From Pyrenula massariospora (lineage: Eukaryota; Ascomycota; Eurotiomycetes; Pyrenulales; Pyrenulaceae): DNA of 64,000 bases. Below the pieces are notes generated by a model. That model saw only the letters and a program-made list of their open reading frames with translations, ran no database searches and was not told the DNA's origin. Position numbers and translations under genes: made by a program. The stretch is taken from NCBI GenBank assembly GCA_021030905.1, contig JAGFMI010000019.1:124001-188000 (forward strand). Reading direction: 5' to 3'. Below, in pieces: positions 1 through 11,518 of the stretch (position 1 is its first letter; every line of letters starts with the position of its first letter).

Positions 1-105
1 GCCGATGGAGGTGAGCCAGGGGAGCTGGCTGTCGAAGTTGCGGAGGAGGCGGAGGCCGTCGTCTTGGCTTGTTGAGGCGGGGCGGATTGTGAGGGGGGGA
101 GGCAT
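1..105 (-). CDS. GNAT-family N-acetyltransferase, N-terminal fragment (cut by window edge)
   Basis: The reverse strand has an ATG at 105-103 and stays open to the window edge, giving 35 residues. It opens with a run of prolines, then an LTIRPAS-type strand and a helix leading into FDSQLPWLTSIG. That beginning (xIRPA, then a small helix) is usual for fungal GNAT acetyltransferases, which move an acetyl group from acetyl-CoA to an amine. The acetyl-CoA loop lies outside the window, so the family call rests on the N-terminus alone. The codons are strongly C-ending, like the first halves of the genes at 14.4, 16.9 and 21.1 kb. An A-rich stretch immediately precedes the ATG. The other possibility is an unrelated protein with a similar beginning. 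Confidence 0.55.
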   Translation of the reverse strand, partial: MPPPLTIRPASTSQDDGLRLLRNFDSQLPWLTSIG

Positions 106-1206
106 TTTTTTGGGGATTGGGGGGGGGGGTGGGGATGAGGATTTTGCTGATGAGGATTGCGGATGGGGATTTGGGTTGGGAGAGGAGTGTTGGGATTTTG
201 ACGAGTTCGTGCCAAGGAAATTTGCTAAGAGGGAGTGTTGGTTACAGGTTTTGATCACTACATGATTTATTACGTAATGTACACTTTTTTCGAAATTCGG
301 TATAATTTTAATTTGCTATCACTATTGATATAAATGATATTAACAAAACACTCATAGAACTTTTTCTCAATAATATATCGAATATTTCTACTATTGGCTA
401 TGACTTGGCGTGACGCACCTTTTACGTCGTCCCGCAATTGCGCCATCTTCGTCGATTTGTTGTCTCTAAAATTCGCGTGCATAACTTGTATAATTTCGCG
501 TAGATTTAGCGCCCCAACCTCGACTGCACGAGGTGAGGTTAAGAAGGGCCTTTTGACGGAGCGGAACAAAGCGAAAGATGAGATGGCACGTGCCTCGAGT
601 TACCGAAATCTGGGACCTGGTACGAGCGAAAAGCTTTCCAGGCTCGGAGAGGAGGAAAGAGAACAAACCAAACGCGCGATTCCAGCTATGCCTCTTATCA
701 CACCAGCACGCACAGCCCCCCACCGCCCACCTCTGTCCCATTTGCACAGGGCGGCGGTGGCTCCCATCCAGCACCCTCCACCTGCCTCTTGCGATTACGG
801 ATCAATGTTCGGTCACGGACGACGTATCCTCGGCGTGCTCGCTCGGCGTCTCGAGGATCGAGTCGCCAACCACGGTCGGCGAGGCCGGCGAGGGCGCAGT
901 AGAAGACAAAGTTGTCGACATTTTGATGTGAGCGCTGTTGGTCGATCGCCTGGACGTCTTGCCAGCCGTAGGCCCGCATTCCGGGCCGCAGGGGGGAAGC
1001 TAGGTCGTTGTCTACTGGTTACATCGATTCGTTAGAGAAAGACACGTAGATAGATGGAGATTATGTGCAACATAGAATGGGCTTTTCAACGGGGGTGTAG
1101 ATACAAAGTGTCAGGGGAGCGGATACGAAGGATAGTGGCGAGGGAAGTGGGTTTGGCGAAGGTGATGGAAAGAAGCAGAGGTTACGGGGACCTTGAGCTA
1201 GGAGCA
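106..1206. other. intergenic, no supported gene
   Basis: The first 150 bases hold G-rich runs that lie upstream of the GNAT start on the reverse strand. From 255 to 400 the DNA is AT-rich. From 400 to 1200 there are open frames on both strands of up to about 210 codons, but none resembles a known family, none carries a domain signature, and several overlap in conflicting frames. No RNA gene or repeat was recognised. Confidence 0.5.
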
Positions 1207-2177
1207 CTAACGCATGAATGGCGGAAGGTGACAGAACTAGAATGCGTCAGTGACCACTATAAGTCCATCTCGAGAGGATTGATTCATACTTCGTGTAGCA
1301 AGACAACTGATGTGATCAATTTCAATCCATTGGCTAATCCTCCGTCATACCTCTCGTTACCCTCTCTCACATACGCAGCCATATCCCTCACTCTAGCAAA
1401 CTCCTCAAAGGTATTGGCTCGTGCACCATACAGCTGATAGTCACAAACCTGTGGTGTATGTGGCTTGGTTATCATCCCATTCAACTTGCGTCTAAGCAGC
1501 TTCGAAAGAGACCACTCACACTGATTGTTGCCTTCGGCCAGGCTTGTCCCTGTATGAACCAGCCATCTCTGAATACCGATGCCTGCACGCGTTCTGATCC
1601 GCAACCTAGTCTTGGACCCATATATACCCCATTTGCAAGGTCCCACCATGCTTGAAAAGGTGGGGGCCCAAAGACAGGCCGGTCTCTGTTGAGAATATAA
1701 CCTTGACCGCGGTCCTCTTCGGGCGGATCTGGACGAAGTGTCCATCTCGAGATACCCCGCAGACTTCGTGGGTCGTTATCACAGTAGAATCGATAATTCG
1801 AATTTTCTCGAACGTCAGTTTCCTCCCACTCCGACACAAGCCGTGTCATGTCTTAAAAGAGGGTCAGCGCAAGGTCTTAGCCCGTCCAATAGCTGGCCCA
1901 ATAACTCACCATCGAGTCGGCGATAGGCCTCTGGATGGGCCGGATCGTCCTGGTCTACCTTAAATATTCTCCGAAACACGTCTCTCATATACGGATCCCG
2001 TGGGCCATTAAGCCTCGCTCTTCCACTTTCAGCCAAATTGCGGGCTCCCCAAAAGGCAAGTTGAAATATTTGGTCCATTTGAAATCGACATGTCGCATCA
2101 ATCCAATAACGCCAGGGGTCTTGCGCATTACTTTGCGAAATGGCGATCAGAATCAGAAGCTTTGCGAAATATGTCAT
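1207..2177 (-). CDS. secreted HExxH metallopeptidase-like protein (short)
   Basis: I model four exons on the reverse strand: 2177-1910, 1851-1520, 1448-1290 and 1236-1207. The introns are GT-AG with lengths 58, 71 and 53, and all phases agree. The product is about 262 residues. It begins with a signal peptide (MTYFAKLLILIAISQSNAQ) followed by a mature chain with several cysteines. The exon 3/4 junction joins LLHE to FCH, creating the zinc-binding motif HEFCH, which neither exon shows alone. Fungal secreted Asp-zincin and lysine-specific metallo-endopeptidase-like families carry such a helix near the C-terminus, normally followed by another 40-80 residues with the third ligand. Here a stop comes six residues after the motif, so the third ligand is missing. 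It may be a truncated, inactive relative, or the last exon may be mis-modelled. The start was chosen at the Met that begins the signal peptide. Confidence 0.5.
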
Positions 2178-2957
2178 GGCATTCAAGCAGCGTATGTTAT
2201 TAACAATATTTTGCGTGCTATGCAAGTCTTATGTAGATCGATATAGCGTCTTAAGCAAGGGAAGGAACCCCCCAAACATTGGAGCAAAAGTTTGTCTCTC
2301 GGATCGGATTCCATGCCGATGTCAAATGGAATCATCATTGTTAGTTTGGATGGTGCTCAATTAGGGATGGCGAGGTACCTATCCGAACTAATTCTATGCA
2401 AAGTGCGGTGAGTGCCTAAGCCTTGTCGAGACGCGTTGGAGAGACGCGACATGGAGAAAGCTTGTGTCAGTATGCATTCGCAGAGAGGGCTGAGTGAAGT
2501 ATTGACTCGACTGGAGGTTGTTGTGGATGGTCTTCTTCTGGTCGTACTACCTGCGACTATGGCATTGTTCGGAGAACGTCCGACAACTCTGCAACCCTTC
2601 CAACCAGTCCAAGCCTGCTCGTCCAGCGTTCTTCATTAATTCAACAGCGCAGATTGCAGGCCATAATTCTATAACCATTCATTCATTACAAAGATCAAGT
2701 TATAAAGACAATTTTCTGTTCCTACAATCAACGTATGATGTTGACAGGTTCGTTCGCATTTGAGAGCAGGAAAGACTCGTAACTCTACGTTCAAATCCTT
2801 CATTACCTTTTGTGATGATTCTGCAAGGCGATAGCGCCACTGTCGGAGTCGCCGATATTTCAAAGACATCTTCGCCATCGATCAACAACATATACTGTGA
2901 CCAAAGGCCGTGACGTTGCGAGCCATGGAGTGCTTGCTAGCATGTCTTGCATCAAAC
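2178..2957. other. intergenic, nothing recognised
   Basis: This stretch lies between the start of the secreted peptidase-like gene and the 3' end of the MDR oxidoreductase, both on the reverse strand. It holds only short conflicting open frames without domain signatures. The part next to 2178 should contain the peptidase-like promoter. The part near 2900 is probably the 3' untranslated region of the oxidoreductase. Confidence 0.5.
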
Positions 2958-4194
2958 CTAATCTTGAACCTGGTAGACAAATTTCTTCCCCTTCGCCTGG
3001 CCAGCCTTCAATTTTCTCAATCCATCCTCTACTCCTTCAAGACCTCCTGGCACAATCTCAAATGGATGCCCGCTATATCTTCCGTCAGCCAACATCCTAG
3101 ACACATATCTGAACATCACGTATGCAAACTCTCTGTCTGAGCGAACATCCTCTTTGTTGAGTGGCTGGCAGGGCATTGCTTCTCTGTATACTCCTGAATG
3201 AGCCGTGCCGACGTAGGTGTAAATGATCTCAACACCTTTAGGAATCTCCGGGTCATCGTACCGATTTGAGCCTGATACGACTGAGAGCTGGCTCCCCTCA
3301 GGGTCGAGCATCTGTGCCACGTGAACCCATGATTTGTTGCTACTATATGCGTCGAGAGCATGATGTGCCGGAGGGAACCCTTGTAGTGCGGTTGCCACAT
3401 CATGTTTCATCTGCTCTGGTCCAGCGAGATAGGACACAACAGAGTCTCCTTTGGACGAATCGAGTAAAGGCTTGAGATTGTCCGTACTGTGCCCAGCAAT
3501 GGCGATGATAGGGTGAATATTAGAGGCTCGTGCGAGCTTTACCGCAAACAAGCCAAGAGACGATGAGGCGTTGTATATAATCAAAGGGATAGGGAGAGAC
3601 TTAGGCGGAAGTGGTGTCCATGGTGGAGGAAGTGACTGACGGCGGAAGAGCGATATTGCCGCTGTCATGGTCGTCAGTGGGATTGTCGCTGCTTCTGTGA
3701 GACATTAGTGATTACTGTTCAACCAAAGTTTGGAAGACCATCGAGTTTGGAAGATACAACGCGGGACTCCCTTTTCCTAGGGAGTCACAAACCTTCGAAG
3801 CTAGTACTTTCCGGGATATGGAAGACAGTATGGTATGGTACCAATGTGGCTTCAGCATAGGTGCCATTCGAAGTCATCATTGGGTGGAAGCCTGCAACTC
3901 TATCCCCGATATGGAATTCTCCTGTTGCTGCCGCGCCAGGCCCAAGAGCTTCGGTGACCCCAGAAACATCGTCGCCGCTGTTGAGAGATACTTTAAGCGC
4001 CGTTGGATGTAACCAATCTGTCCAACATGTGTCAGTCAAGAAGGATATGAGGATGAGAGATAAGCCGAGGGACCTTTGACGTTGCTCGCGGATACCTTGA
4101 CTCTGATGAGAACCTGGTCTTCCACAGGTTTCGGGATAGGGACATCATGAATTGTCGTACCAAATGGTTCGGGATGAAAAGTGACCTCCTTCAT
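2958..4194 (-). CDS. MDR-superfamily NAD(P)H-dependent oxidoreductase (zinc-binding alcohol dehydrogenase-like / trans-enoyl-reductase-like)
   Basis: There are three exons: 4194-4074, 4017-3793 and 3694-2958. The introns (56 and 98 bp) are GT-AG, phases match, and the protein is 360 residues, normal for the family. The N-terminal half is the GroES-like fold: VKVSASNVKDWLHP, then a GDDVSG segment and GDRVAGF. The Rossmann half carries a nucleotide-binding turn around IIYNASSSLGLFAVKLA. The usual zinc-binding Cys/His set of classical alcohol dehydrogenases is absent, so it belongs with the zinc-lacking quinone-oxidoreductase/ToxD-like branch, which reduces activated C=C bonds with NADPH and is often found near polyketide genes. 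No PKS is adjacent here, and the real substrate is unknown. It is divergent from VMS1 across 666 bp. Confidence in the family is high; confidence in substrate is low. Confidence 0.9.
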
Positions 4195-4860
4195 GGTGAT
4201 CCGGTAGAATAAAACTCAATATTAACATCAGAGACCGTAATACAAGTTGAAAATACGACGGAAATTGCCCAGGTGGCTTAATGCAGTTGGGAAGCGCTCC
4301 AGTGACGATAGCTGAAAACCAGAAATGAGAACTTCAACGCGAATTATTCTGCAGATAGCCCCCCAAGATCCGTGTTGATATAAGAGTTTTTAAATTATGA
4401 AAATTAAGTTAGATGAATCTAGGAAAACTTGTTCGGAAATTCATGATACTTAAAGGTCGGATAGCCCTCGGGTGACCTATTGGCATCTAATTTAGTGCAT
4501 GCGATATTTGTAAGCTCGTCCTCAAAAGCAGATTAAGGCGGGCAATGCGGCCGCATTGTGAAAGGCTGTCAATCATGAGCTAATAGTGCTTCATTACCTA
4601 TTCAGACGCGGCCACAGTTCTCATTCGTTGGTCGATTTGAAAAGGTGAAGGTGGCTGTGGGCTTTGGAGCGAAGCCTTGAGTCGTTGCCCGCCAGGCACG
4701 GCTCGGTCTCCATCCCTCCCCATCAATTCACGTCACTCAATACTGACCACTTTTTGGCTTCTACATTCATCCTACCTGGGATAGTCTACTTCTTCCAATT
4801 TCAGGCCAATTTTGAGTAGCCACGCCAAAAGCTGACAAACAGACATACACGGCCCCACAA
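4195..4860. promoter_or_regulatory. divergent intergenic promoter region (MDR oxidoreductase / VMS1)
   Basis: These 666 bp separate two genes that are read outward, so both promoters must lie here. A TATA-like stretch (tgatataag) lies near 4375 and a CT-rich stretch lies just before the VMS1 ATG. No specific transcription-factor site can be assigned with confidence. Confidence 0.5.
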
Positions 4861-6837
4861 ATGGCCGAGAAGCAGAATGAAAATCGTGACCTGATCCGGC
4901 GGCCGCTCTACGTATTTGATCTCCCGCAAGAACTCTTGTTGACAATTTCCCAGCACTGTGAGGCAGCGCAGAGATTATCCGAGGATGCTCTCGCCCCGGA
5001 AAACGCAGCAAGCGAGACAGATGCCCAGAACTCGGTGTCGTCGTCGACGTCATGCGGGCTTTGCCATTTGGACTTTTCGTCTGTTGCGGATCAACGTGAA
5101 CACGCCAAATCGGATCTTCATAGATACAATCTTAAATGTAAACTACGAGGCACAAAACCGGTGGATGAGGACACTTTCAACCGGCTAATAGGAGAACTCG
5201 ACGAATCTATATCGGGATCCGAGTCATCAGACTCTTCAGATGACGATGACCCGGAAGGAGCAAAGCGTGGAGACTCCACTCTAACAGCAGTCCTGAGACG
5301 GCAGGCCAAAATCTCGCAACAAAACGCTGATGACGAGGAAATGGCGAGTCCAAAGCGTAGACGTGGTCCTGGAAACCCTCCGCTTCTGTGGCTGACAAGT
5401 CTCAAGCTTCCTGAAAACATCCTACTAGGCGTCTACACAGCAATGTTGACCACCACAGAGCAAGAAGGAGCCGATACCCACCTAGTGGATATTATCAAAA
5501 GTAAACAACTGAAGGCCATACCGGCTAAATCGAGTAGTCACAAGCAAGTTGTGTCTAACGGAAATACATCGTCTCCAGCACCGCAAATCTTTCTTTGCAT
5601 GATCGGTGGTGGTCACTTTGCTGCCATGATTGTGTCACTGGTTCCGTCTTTGGTGAAGATTGCAGGCGGACAAGAAGAAAGGCACGCTCGTGTGATTGCC
5701 CATAAAACGTTTCATCGCTACACAACACGGCGGAAACAGGGTGGCGCGCAAGCTGCAAATGACTCGGCTAAAGGCGCGGCTCATTCAGCAGGCTCAAGCC
5801 TGAGGAGGTACAACGAAGCTGCCCTAGAAGCAGATGTACGGAGTGTATTAAAGGAATGGAAGCAAATGATCGACGACAGCCAACTACTGTTCATACGGGC
5901 GACAGGGTCAACGAATCGCAGAACACTCTTTGGACCCTACGATGGTCAAGTTCTGCGGCACAATGATACGAGACTGCGTGGATTTCCTTTCAGTACCCGA
6001 CGAGCGACACAAGCCGAACTAATGCGTTCGTTCTCTGAGCTGACTAGACTCAAGATCAGTACCATCATAGAGACGAAGTCTGAGAGACAAGACATGGGAG
6101 CTAGCCCATCATCCACTCAAAAACCTCCATCAAAAGAACCGGCAAAGTCGACTTTGACGCCGGAAGAGGAAGAGGCAGCACATCATACATTACAGCTGAC
6201 TGCACTGATCCGGCGCTCTAAAGTTCCAGCTATGTTGACCTATCTGAGCAAGAATTCTCTCCCATCTTCCTACCATTTCTTCCCTCCAAGCTCCCACCAT
6301 CATGCTCCAACGCCACTTCATCTTGCTTCAGCGTCCAATTCGCCAGCATTAGTCTCAGCTTTGCTTACAAAAGCTGGTGCAGACCCGACAATTACAAACA
6401 AGGAAGGTCGCACGCCTTTCGATCTGGCTGGCAACCTTGCGACTCGAGATGCATTCCGCGTCGCCAGAGGTGTTCTGGAATCTGAGGGCAAGGACAATTG
6501 GGATTGGAACAGTTCGCGAGTCCCACCTTCGCTCACACAGACTCAAGCTGAGGACCGCTTGAAGCGTGAGAAGGCGACTGACGTTGCGGCAGAAGATGAG
6601 AGACGAAAGGCGGAGTTGGACAGGATTCGCAAAGAGGAACAAGATACGGTGGTTGGGAAGATGGAGAAGAAGGCAGGTGCAGGAAAAAGTCTGGGTGCTG
6701 CAGTGGAGAGGACAGGCGCTGAGAAAAGGGAGGAGGAGGCGCGAGGCATGACACCAGAAATGAGGATGAGACTGGAGAGGGAGAGGAGAGCTAGAGCCGC
6801 AGAAGAACGGTTGAGACGCATGCAAGGGAACAGGTGA
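4861..6837 (+). CDS. VMS1: Vms1/ANKZF1-type peptidyl-tRNA endonuclease (ribosome-associated quality control)
   Basis: This is one intronless frame of 658 residues. A C2H2 finger uses C65, C68, H81 and H87. An acidic serine/aspartate patch follows (about 120-135). The VLRF1 release-factor-like domain covers about 240-385, with a GGAQ signature whose Q297 matches the catalytic Gln of the family. Ankyrin repeats lie at about 480-540, then a charged coiled coil and a C-terminal Arg/Ala/Glu-rich VCP-interacting motif (RRARAAEERLRR). Vms1 cuts the CCA end from the peptidyl-tRNA of stalled 60S subunits, releasing chains for Cdc48 and the proteasome, in cytosol and at mitochondria. All diagnostic parts are present in the usual order, so the gene looks whole. 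The first ATG after a CA-rich leader was used as start. Confidence 0.94.
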   Translation: MAEKQNENRDLIRRPLYVFDLPQELLLTISQHCEAAQRLSEDALAPENAASETDAQNSVSSSTSCGLCHLDFSSVADQREHAKSDLHRYNLKCKLRGTKPVDEDTFNRLIGELDESISGSESSDSSDDDDPEGAKRGDSTLTAVLRRQAKISQQNADDEEMASPKRRRGPGNPPLLWLTSLKLPENILLGVYTAMLTTTEQEGADTHLVDIIKSKQLKAIPAKSSSHKQVVSNGNTSSPAPQIFLCMIGGGHFAAMIVSLVPSLVKIAGGQEERHARVIAHKTFHRYTTRRKQGGAQAANDSAKGAAHSAGSSLRRYNEAALEADVRSVLKEWKQMIDDSQLLFIRATGSTNRRTLFGPYDGQVLRHNDTRLRGFPFSTRRATQAELMRSFSELTRLKISTIIETKSERQDMGASPSSTQKPPSKEPAKSTLTPEEEEAAHHTLQLTALIRRSKVPAMLTYLSKNSLPSSYHFFPPSSHHHAPTPLHLASASNSPALVSALLTKAGADPTITNKEGRTPFDLAGNLATRDAFRVARGVLESEGKDNWDWNSSRVPPSLTQTQAEDRLKREKATDVAAEDERRKAELDRIRKEEQDTVVGKMEKKAGAGKSLGAAVERTGAEKREEEARGMTPEMRMRLERERRARAAEERLRRMQGNR

Positions 6838-7903
6838 TGGAACCGGGACACCTGCAGGCTCTGATTCATCCCAGAATCATCTTCTCCGGGTCAAGCCGGC
6901 CATTGCTTGATGCTTCCCATGTCTTGTGACCTGCGAGACAATCGAGGACTTCTTTGATGGCGAGCAATATGCCTCGCCCACTTACCTAACGAGGTCGCCC
7001 ACCTCGCGTTTTAGAATAGAGTAAGCACCAAGTCAGCAGCGCAACGTTCCTCAGCTACGCCGCAGATTATAAAGGATTGCCAAAGAGTCATCAATCCTAA
7101 GAACATAGTCCCATGGCTGACTTAAATATCTAAAAGAGATATCTTAAAGGTCTTCAGCCCTATCTAGCTCCCAGTATCCGTTTCGTCTTCTGAGGCGCAA
7201 TGGCTTGTGGTGTCATGAACCCCCATCCACCACAGTGAAGCCCCAGCCTCGAGAGTGCCTTGGCCCCAACCAACGCCGACTCTCACAGTCGTACACCACA
7301 GATCTCCAATCATCCTCATAACCGAGCGCGAGCTCCGGGACCGTTCGCTGCTAACATTAACCACAAGCTACAAGCCACCGTTTCAAGCGGTCTTCCCACC
7401 GGCGCTACCCAACGCTCTGCGCCACGAGTCGCAACAAGACACAACACCGAGGACTTTTGCGCTTCTCTTGTGCGTGTTTGCTGTCATTTTCGTGACATCT
7501 TGCCAATACCTGGTGGATTTTCTGACTGTGCCATTTCTTGGGTCCTTGCGCTTCCTCATCGCTGTGCTGAGTCTGGTGACGCCGGCCAACTTCTTAATAT
7601 CCAACGCCCGCCAACAACGATGGCGTAGATTCCTGCAATCATCTTCAGAGATGCAAGGTGTGTATACATACTCCAATTGTTACTACCGGTTGTCCTCTTC
7701 TTGACTGTGTTTTCGATACTATCTTTCTTTGTCTCTTGTCTCTTCTACAACCTCCACCTGTTCGTCTTCTGCGGTCTGCAATATCACGACCACCTAGTCA
7801 TCGGCTTTCATTATACAACAAAGCTATCTACTTCTTTTTTCCTACTTGTCTTACTATCAATAACCTTTGCCAAAAATCATCTCAATCAACACCTTCACAC
7901 ACA
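6838..7903. other. intergenic; one hydrophobic open frame of doubtful status
   Basis: Downstream of VMS1 the DNA has no clear gene. A forward frame around 7255-7704 encodes two hydrophobic stretches at about 7460-7600 (…FALLLCVFAVIFVTSC… and a second soon after), but it has no in-frame ATG near its beginning and is overlapped by another long frame. It may be part of an unrecognised small membrane protein or chance. From 7690 to 7900 the strand is pyrimidine-rich, as expected for the promoter and leader of the secreted protein that follows. Confidence 0.4.
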
Positions 7904-8173
7904 ATGCATTTCACCCTATTCCTAACCCCAGCACTCCTCCTACTCACCACATCAGCTTCGGCCTGGACAGTCCCCAACGACGTCCCAGACAAGATCTACG
8001 TCGACGGCCGCGATAGTAGGCATCACCGGATTCTGCGGACCAATGGCAACGCATTCGACCTATCCAGCGACTCGCGGAGCGTCCCACTGCCAGAAGCACC
8101 GAAGGGGTTCTTATCCTTTCTCTCTGGGAGGAAGGCGGACGAATTGCGGAGGGCGCTCGAGTTCACGGCTTGA
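7904..8173 (+). CDS. small secreted protein, unknown function
   Basis: This is a single exon of 89 residues. The ATG sits behind a pyrimidine-rich stretch and a CA-rich leader (…ccttcacacacaATG), a typical fungal start context. The N-terminus is a clear signal peptide: MHFTLFLTPALLLLTTSASA with likely cleavage before WTVP. The mature part is about 70 residues, polar, without cysteines, and ends in a charged helix (GRKADELRRALEFTA). The low cysteine count argues against a disulphide-rich effector or antimicrobial peptide. I do not recognise the family. It stands alone between two gene-poor stretches. The main doubt is whether the open frame continues from a longer upstream frame, but the signal peptide and leader favour this start. 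Confidence 0.55.
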   Translation: MHFTLFLTPALLLLTTSASAWTVPNDVPDKIYVDGRDSRHHRILRTNGNAFDLSSDSRSVPLPEAPKGFLSFLSGRKADELRRALEFTA

Positions 8174-9959
8174 AATTATCTTGGAGAGCGACAATGATTG
8201 GAGTTGCTACGAAAAGTTCGATCGGCTATGACGCTAGTGGCCTGGCTTAAGGCAGCTATCACTAATTATGGTAGGGAAGACGACGTCACTGGTTTTTCTC
8301 GGCTGGCATGCAAAAAGAATCAAAGATCCATCGAACGACCCCCAGCTTCTCACTGGCGGACGTAGCATTTTATCTGAAGCTTCAGCGCCTTTGATTCTAG
8401 CAGCAAGGCGTCCAGCTTGAAGCCGCAATTTGAGCGGCTAGCAATGGTGCAGCCTTTTCCCCATGATTCACCATATACGACATTACAAAATCCATACCAA
8501 GAACCTCTTCTTGTCAACAGAGAGGTTTGCTTCAACAAGTCGCCTCCAGGGCGTACAATATCAGATCCAGGTCTACCCGGGAATGCTCCGCGTGCTGACT
8601 TCCGATCGACCTTTTTCTGATCGGAAGCAACGAACACATCAAAAAACCTTCAGGGAGTTCTTCTCGGATCAACTCGTAGCAATCACGAACAGGGCGGCAT
8701 CATTAAATTATCTGAGAAGTGATTGTTTCGGGGACCAGGATGTTGTCTAAAATTTTGATGTAGCCGGCGTTCGCCGCGGCAATCGTTAACCACCAGTTTC
8801 CTGTGAGAATATGTGGAATTAGTATCACTAGACTCGCCATTGATGGCTCATCTAAAAGTACCTAAGCCATCGCTCACGAAAGCCCTTTAAATACCCATCA
8901 AAATTATGCTTAAAACTTTCCACCCCATAAAAGCAAAAAGCCTCGCGTCCTGAACCTCCCACTCTTATCATCGTTAAAACCCAACGACTTCCCCGAGAAC
9001 ACCCACCCCAAGCTCCGCATCACAATCAGAAATCTATGACCCCCCTTCGCCTCCCCTTCGCCTCCCGCATGACCACACGTTTCCAAAAGGCATGAAGTCC
9101 GTCTTCACACAGGTTCTGAAGCTTTAACACTTGCACAAGCTGCTGACCATCCCCAGCCTCCGCCGAGAAGGCATCCTCGTGCGTGCCGGGGGTGTCAGAG
9201 GACTAAGAGGGGAGAGCACGGCGGTGGTCCTGGTCTTTCCCGGTCAGTGTTTCGTGGCGGGGCGGTTGGTGGGGATTTATGCCAGGGGATTGAATTGGGT
9301 ATTGTAGGTAGGGGAGGTTTAGAATTCTGGGCGGTGTGAGATGGAGAAGAGAGGAAGGGAGGGAAGGCGTGTTGAGATATGCCTTTGGTACGATGCGGAA
9401 GGGGAAGATGGGAGTGAGAGGTGTGTGGGAGATGGTGAGCTGTGCTGATGGAAAAACATAAAAAGTTGATGAAAGGTGGGGGCATGTATGAGACGCGATG
9501 GGAGTATTGTCAGCCAGACGGTGAATTGGAGACGTGGGCTCGCTGGCGGGGCAATTTGGTCAACAAGAGTACGAACGCCAACGTGAAAGGGCTGCACCAC
9601 GGTAGAACATGCCACAGAATGAATCAACGAAAACATGAAGGAGAACGGCTTGCATAGATCATTAAAAATCGTAAATATTTTCACGTTCACGAGACTTTTG
9701 TCTCAGGTGTGCCATGCCTCGTTCAAAACCCGTTTTCTCAAAGTGAGCTCGATGGTCCGGATGTCAATAACAACAATTATAAGAAGTCCATAAAAGAAAA
9801 AGGGGGAAATATAGTTCAACCCCACACGAAGTCGCTCTTCTAAACTTGAATCACTCTTGCCGCCCGGTCTATCATGTAAAGGTTTTGTTCTGTCGATCCA
9901 AAATTGGCATTGCATCTTGCAAGGAAGATGCAAATTCACGTGGAAGCCAACGTTGAATG
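8174..9959. other. intergenic, no supported gene
   Basis: This 1.8-kb stretch has only short frames. Around 8930-9070 the forward strand is C-rich with an imperfect tandem of cttcgcctcc at about 9046-9067, and around 9200-9480 it turns G-rich. This resembles the composition of the C-rich/G-rich genes elsewhere in the window and could be the remains of one, but no protein similarity was recognisable. The part near 9960 is the kinase 3' untranslated region. Confidence 0.45.
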
Positions 9960-11518
9960 TTAGAAGCCTTCTTCGCCGGCGCGGCACACCTTGATCTCCC
10001 GTCCCCATTCCGACTTGAGAACTTGAGAAGCTGTGATACGACGGCCTGGATTAGGGTCGAGGATTGAATAGATCACATTCCGGCAGCGAGCCTGCAGGCA
10101 ATCTTGTTAGCGTAAATCTTCTCACATGGGAAACATGGGCTGCTTACCCTGTGCAGACTCTCAATCGGCGCATAACCATCATCTGCCTTCCTTCCTTCCA
10201 AGTAGCTTGCAAAGAATTCATCCTCATCTTTCCTAGCAACTCTCCAAAGGTGTCGTCCCGTCCGCATAGCCATGTAAATGACACCGCAAGCCCATACATC
10301 GACGGCGCGAGGATCGAATTCACCGCCATGATACTCTTCTGGTGCGATATAGGGAGCACTGCCACAGAGACCGGCAGTCATGTGAGCCTCTTTCTCCCAG
10401 GCCATACGGAAGCATTCCCCGTTACCAAAGTCGGTGATTTTCAAGGCGCCGTGGGTGGTCAGTAAAAGATTCTCGGGCTTTAAGTCGCGGTGAGCGACAC
10501 CCATTTCGTGCATGTATTCAACACCACGCATGAGCTGTTTGAAATAGCAGTCTGCTTCTTGAACCGAGAGGGTGGTCGCAGCTAGGACGAGTGTGTAAAG
10601 ATCACCGCCAGCGCAGTATTCCATCACTTCGCAGTAATCGCCTTTGGCATCTTGTAAAAGGTCTAGGGTATGTATGACATTGGGGTGTCGGAGGGATGAG
10701 GAGATACAGAATTCAGAGGTCAGGCGTTTTTGGTACTTTTTTGGATTTTCTTGCGGGCGGCGACGGAACTCTTTGACGGCGTACAATTGCTCTTGTTTCG
10801 AGTCTCTGGGGTCGGCCTTGTGCGAAATACGGACAATTCCAAAGGCGCCACGGCCAACAATCTCCTGACATTTGCCATATTTTTCGACAAGGGATGCAGT
10901 GGCATTAGGGCCACCCTTTTTGTCTGTAGCCAGCTTGTCTCGTTCCGACTTCAGCTGGTCAACCCAGGACGACATTAGCGATAGCTGCTGATCGTTTTCG
11001 TTCGCGTGCTCTTTCTTCTTGCCGGGCGTAAAAATGTCTCGGACCATTTCCGACAGCTTCTCGTTACGCTTGATTTGCTTGAGGTAATGAGTATGGTTGC
11101 CGTCGTCCTGCATTTCGAATCGCTTGTAAGGGGGCGGGCATTGTGAAGAATCTCTTGGACCGTTAGCGACGCTCGAAGCGCGATCTCTGAATGATGCTGT
11201 GTCTTTCTCGTAGGAGCCATTTCTCGCGGACGGAGCCGCTACTGGCTTTGGAGTAGAGGCGGGAGGTACTTCTGCTCTGCGATCCGGACTTTTTTCTCTC
11301 AGCGATTCAGCATCTCTCGGCTTTGCGCTTTGCGAAAACATCCGCGAGAGCCGGGATGTCATCTTAGGTTTCTTTGGAGGAACGGCACCGCCGTTGACAG
11401 ACAGGTGAGCCGTGTCCTCCAAAATTTTTGTTATCTCCGTGCCATTGTAAGAATCTTGAGAGTGAATAGTCGACGATGACACAGACGGTGCAGGTGAAGG
11501 ATTGGGTTGGTGATTCAT
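9960..11518 (-). CDS. Sat4/Hal4-type serine/threonine protein kinase
   Basis: There are two exons, 11518-10148 and 10091-9960, joined by a 56-bp GT-AG intron, giving 500 residues. The N-terminal 210 residues are low-complexity and Ser/Pro-rich with basic clusters. The kinase domain (about 214-490) has the glycine loop GRGAFGIV, the lysine in AVKEF, HRDLKPEN and DFG, followed by an APE-like SAPYIAPEEY. The short second exon supplies the last helix and the C-terminus ending IKVCRAGEEGF, which I associate with fungal Sat4/Hal4/Hrk1 kinases. In yeast these kinases stabilise plasma-membrane transporters such as Trk1 and control potassium homeostasis and salt tolerance. Without exon 2 the protein would end in random residues, which supports the intron. 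An upstream near-cognate GTG in frame was not chosen; the first ATG was. Confidence 0.93.

Noticed and set aside
394-1035. 213-codon forward frame
   Set aside because: No domain, it is Arg-rich and conflicts with equally long frames on the other strand; composition explains it.
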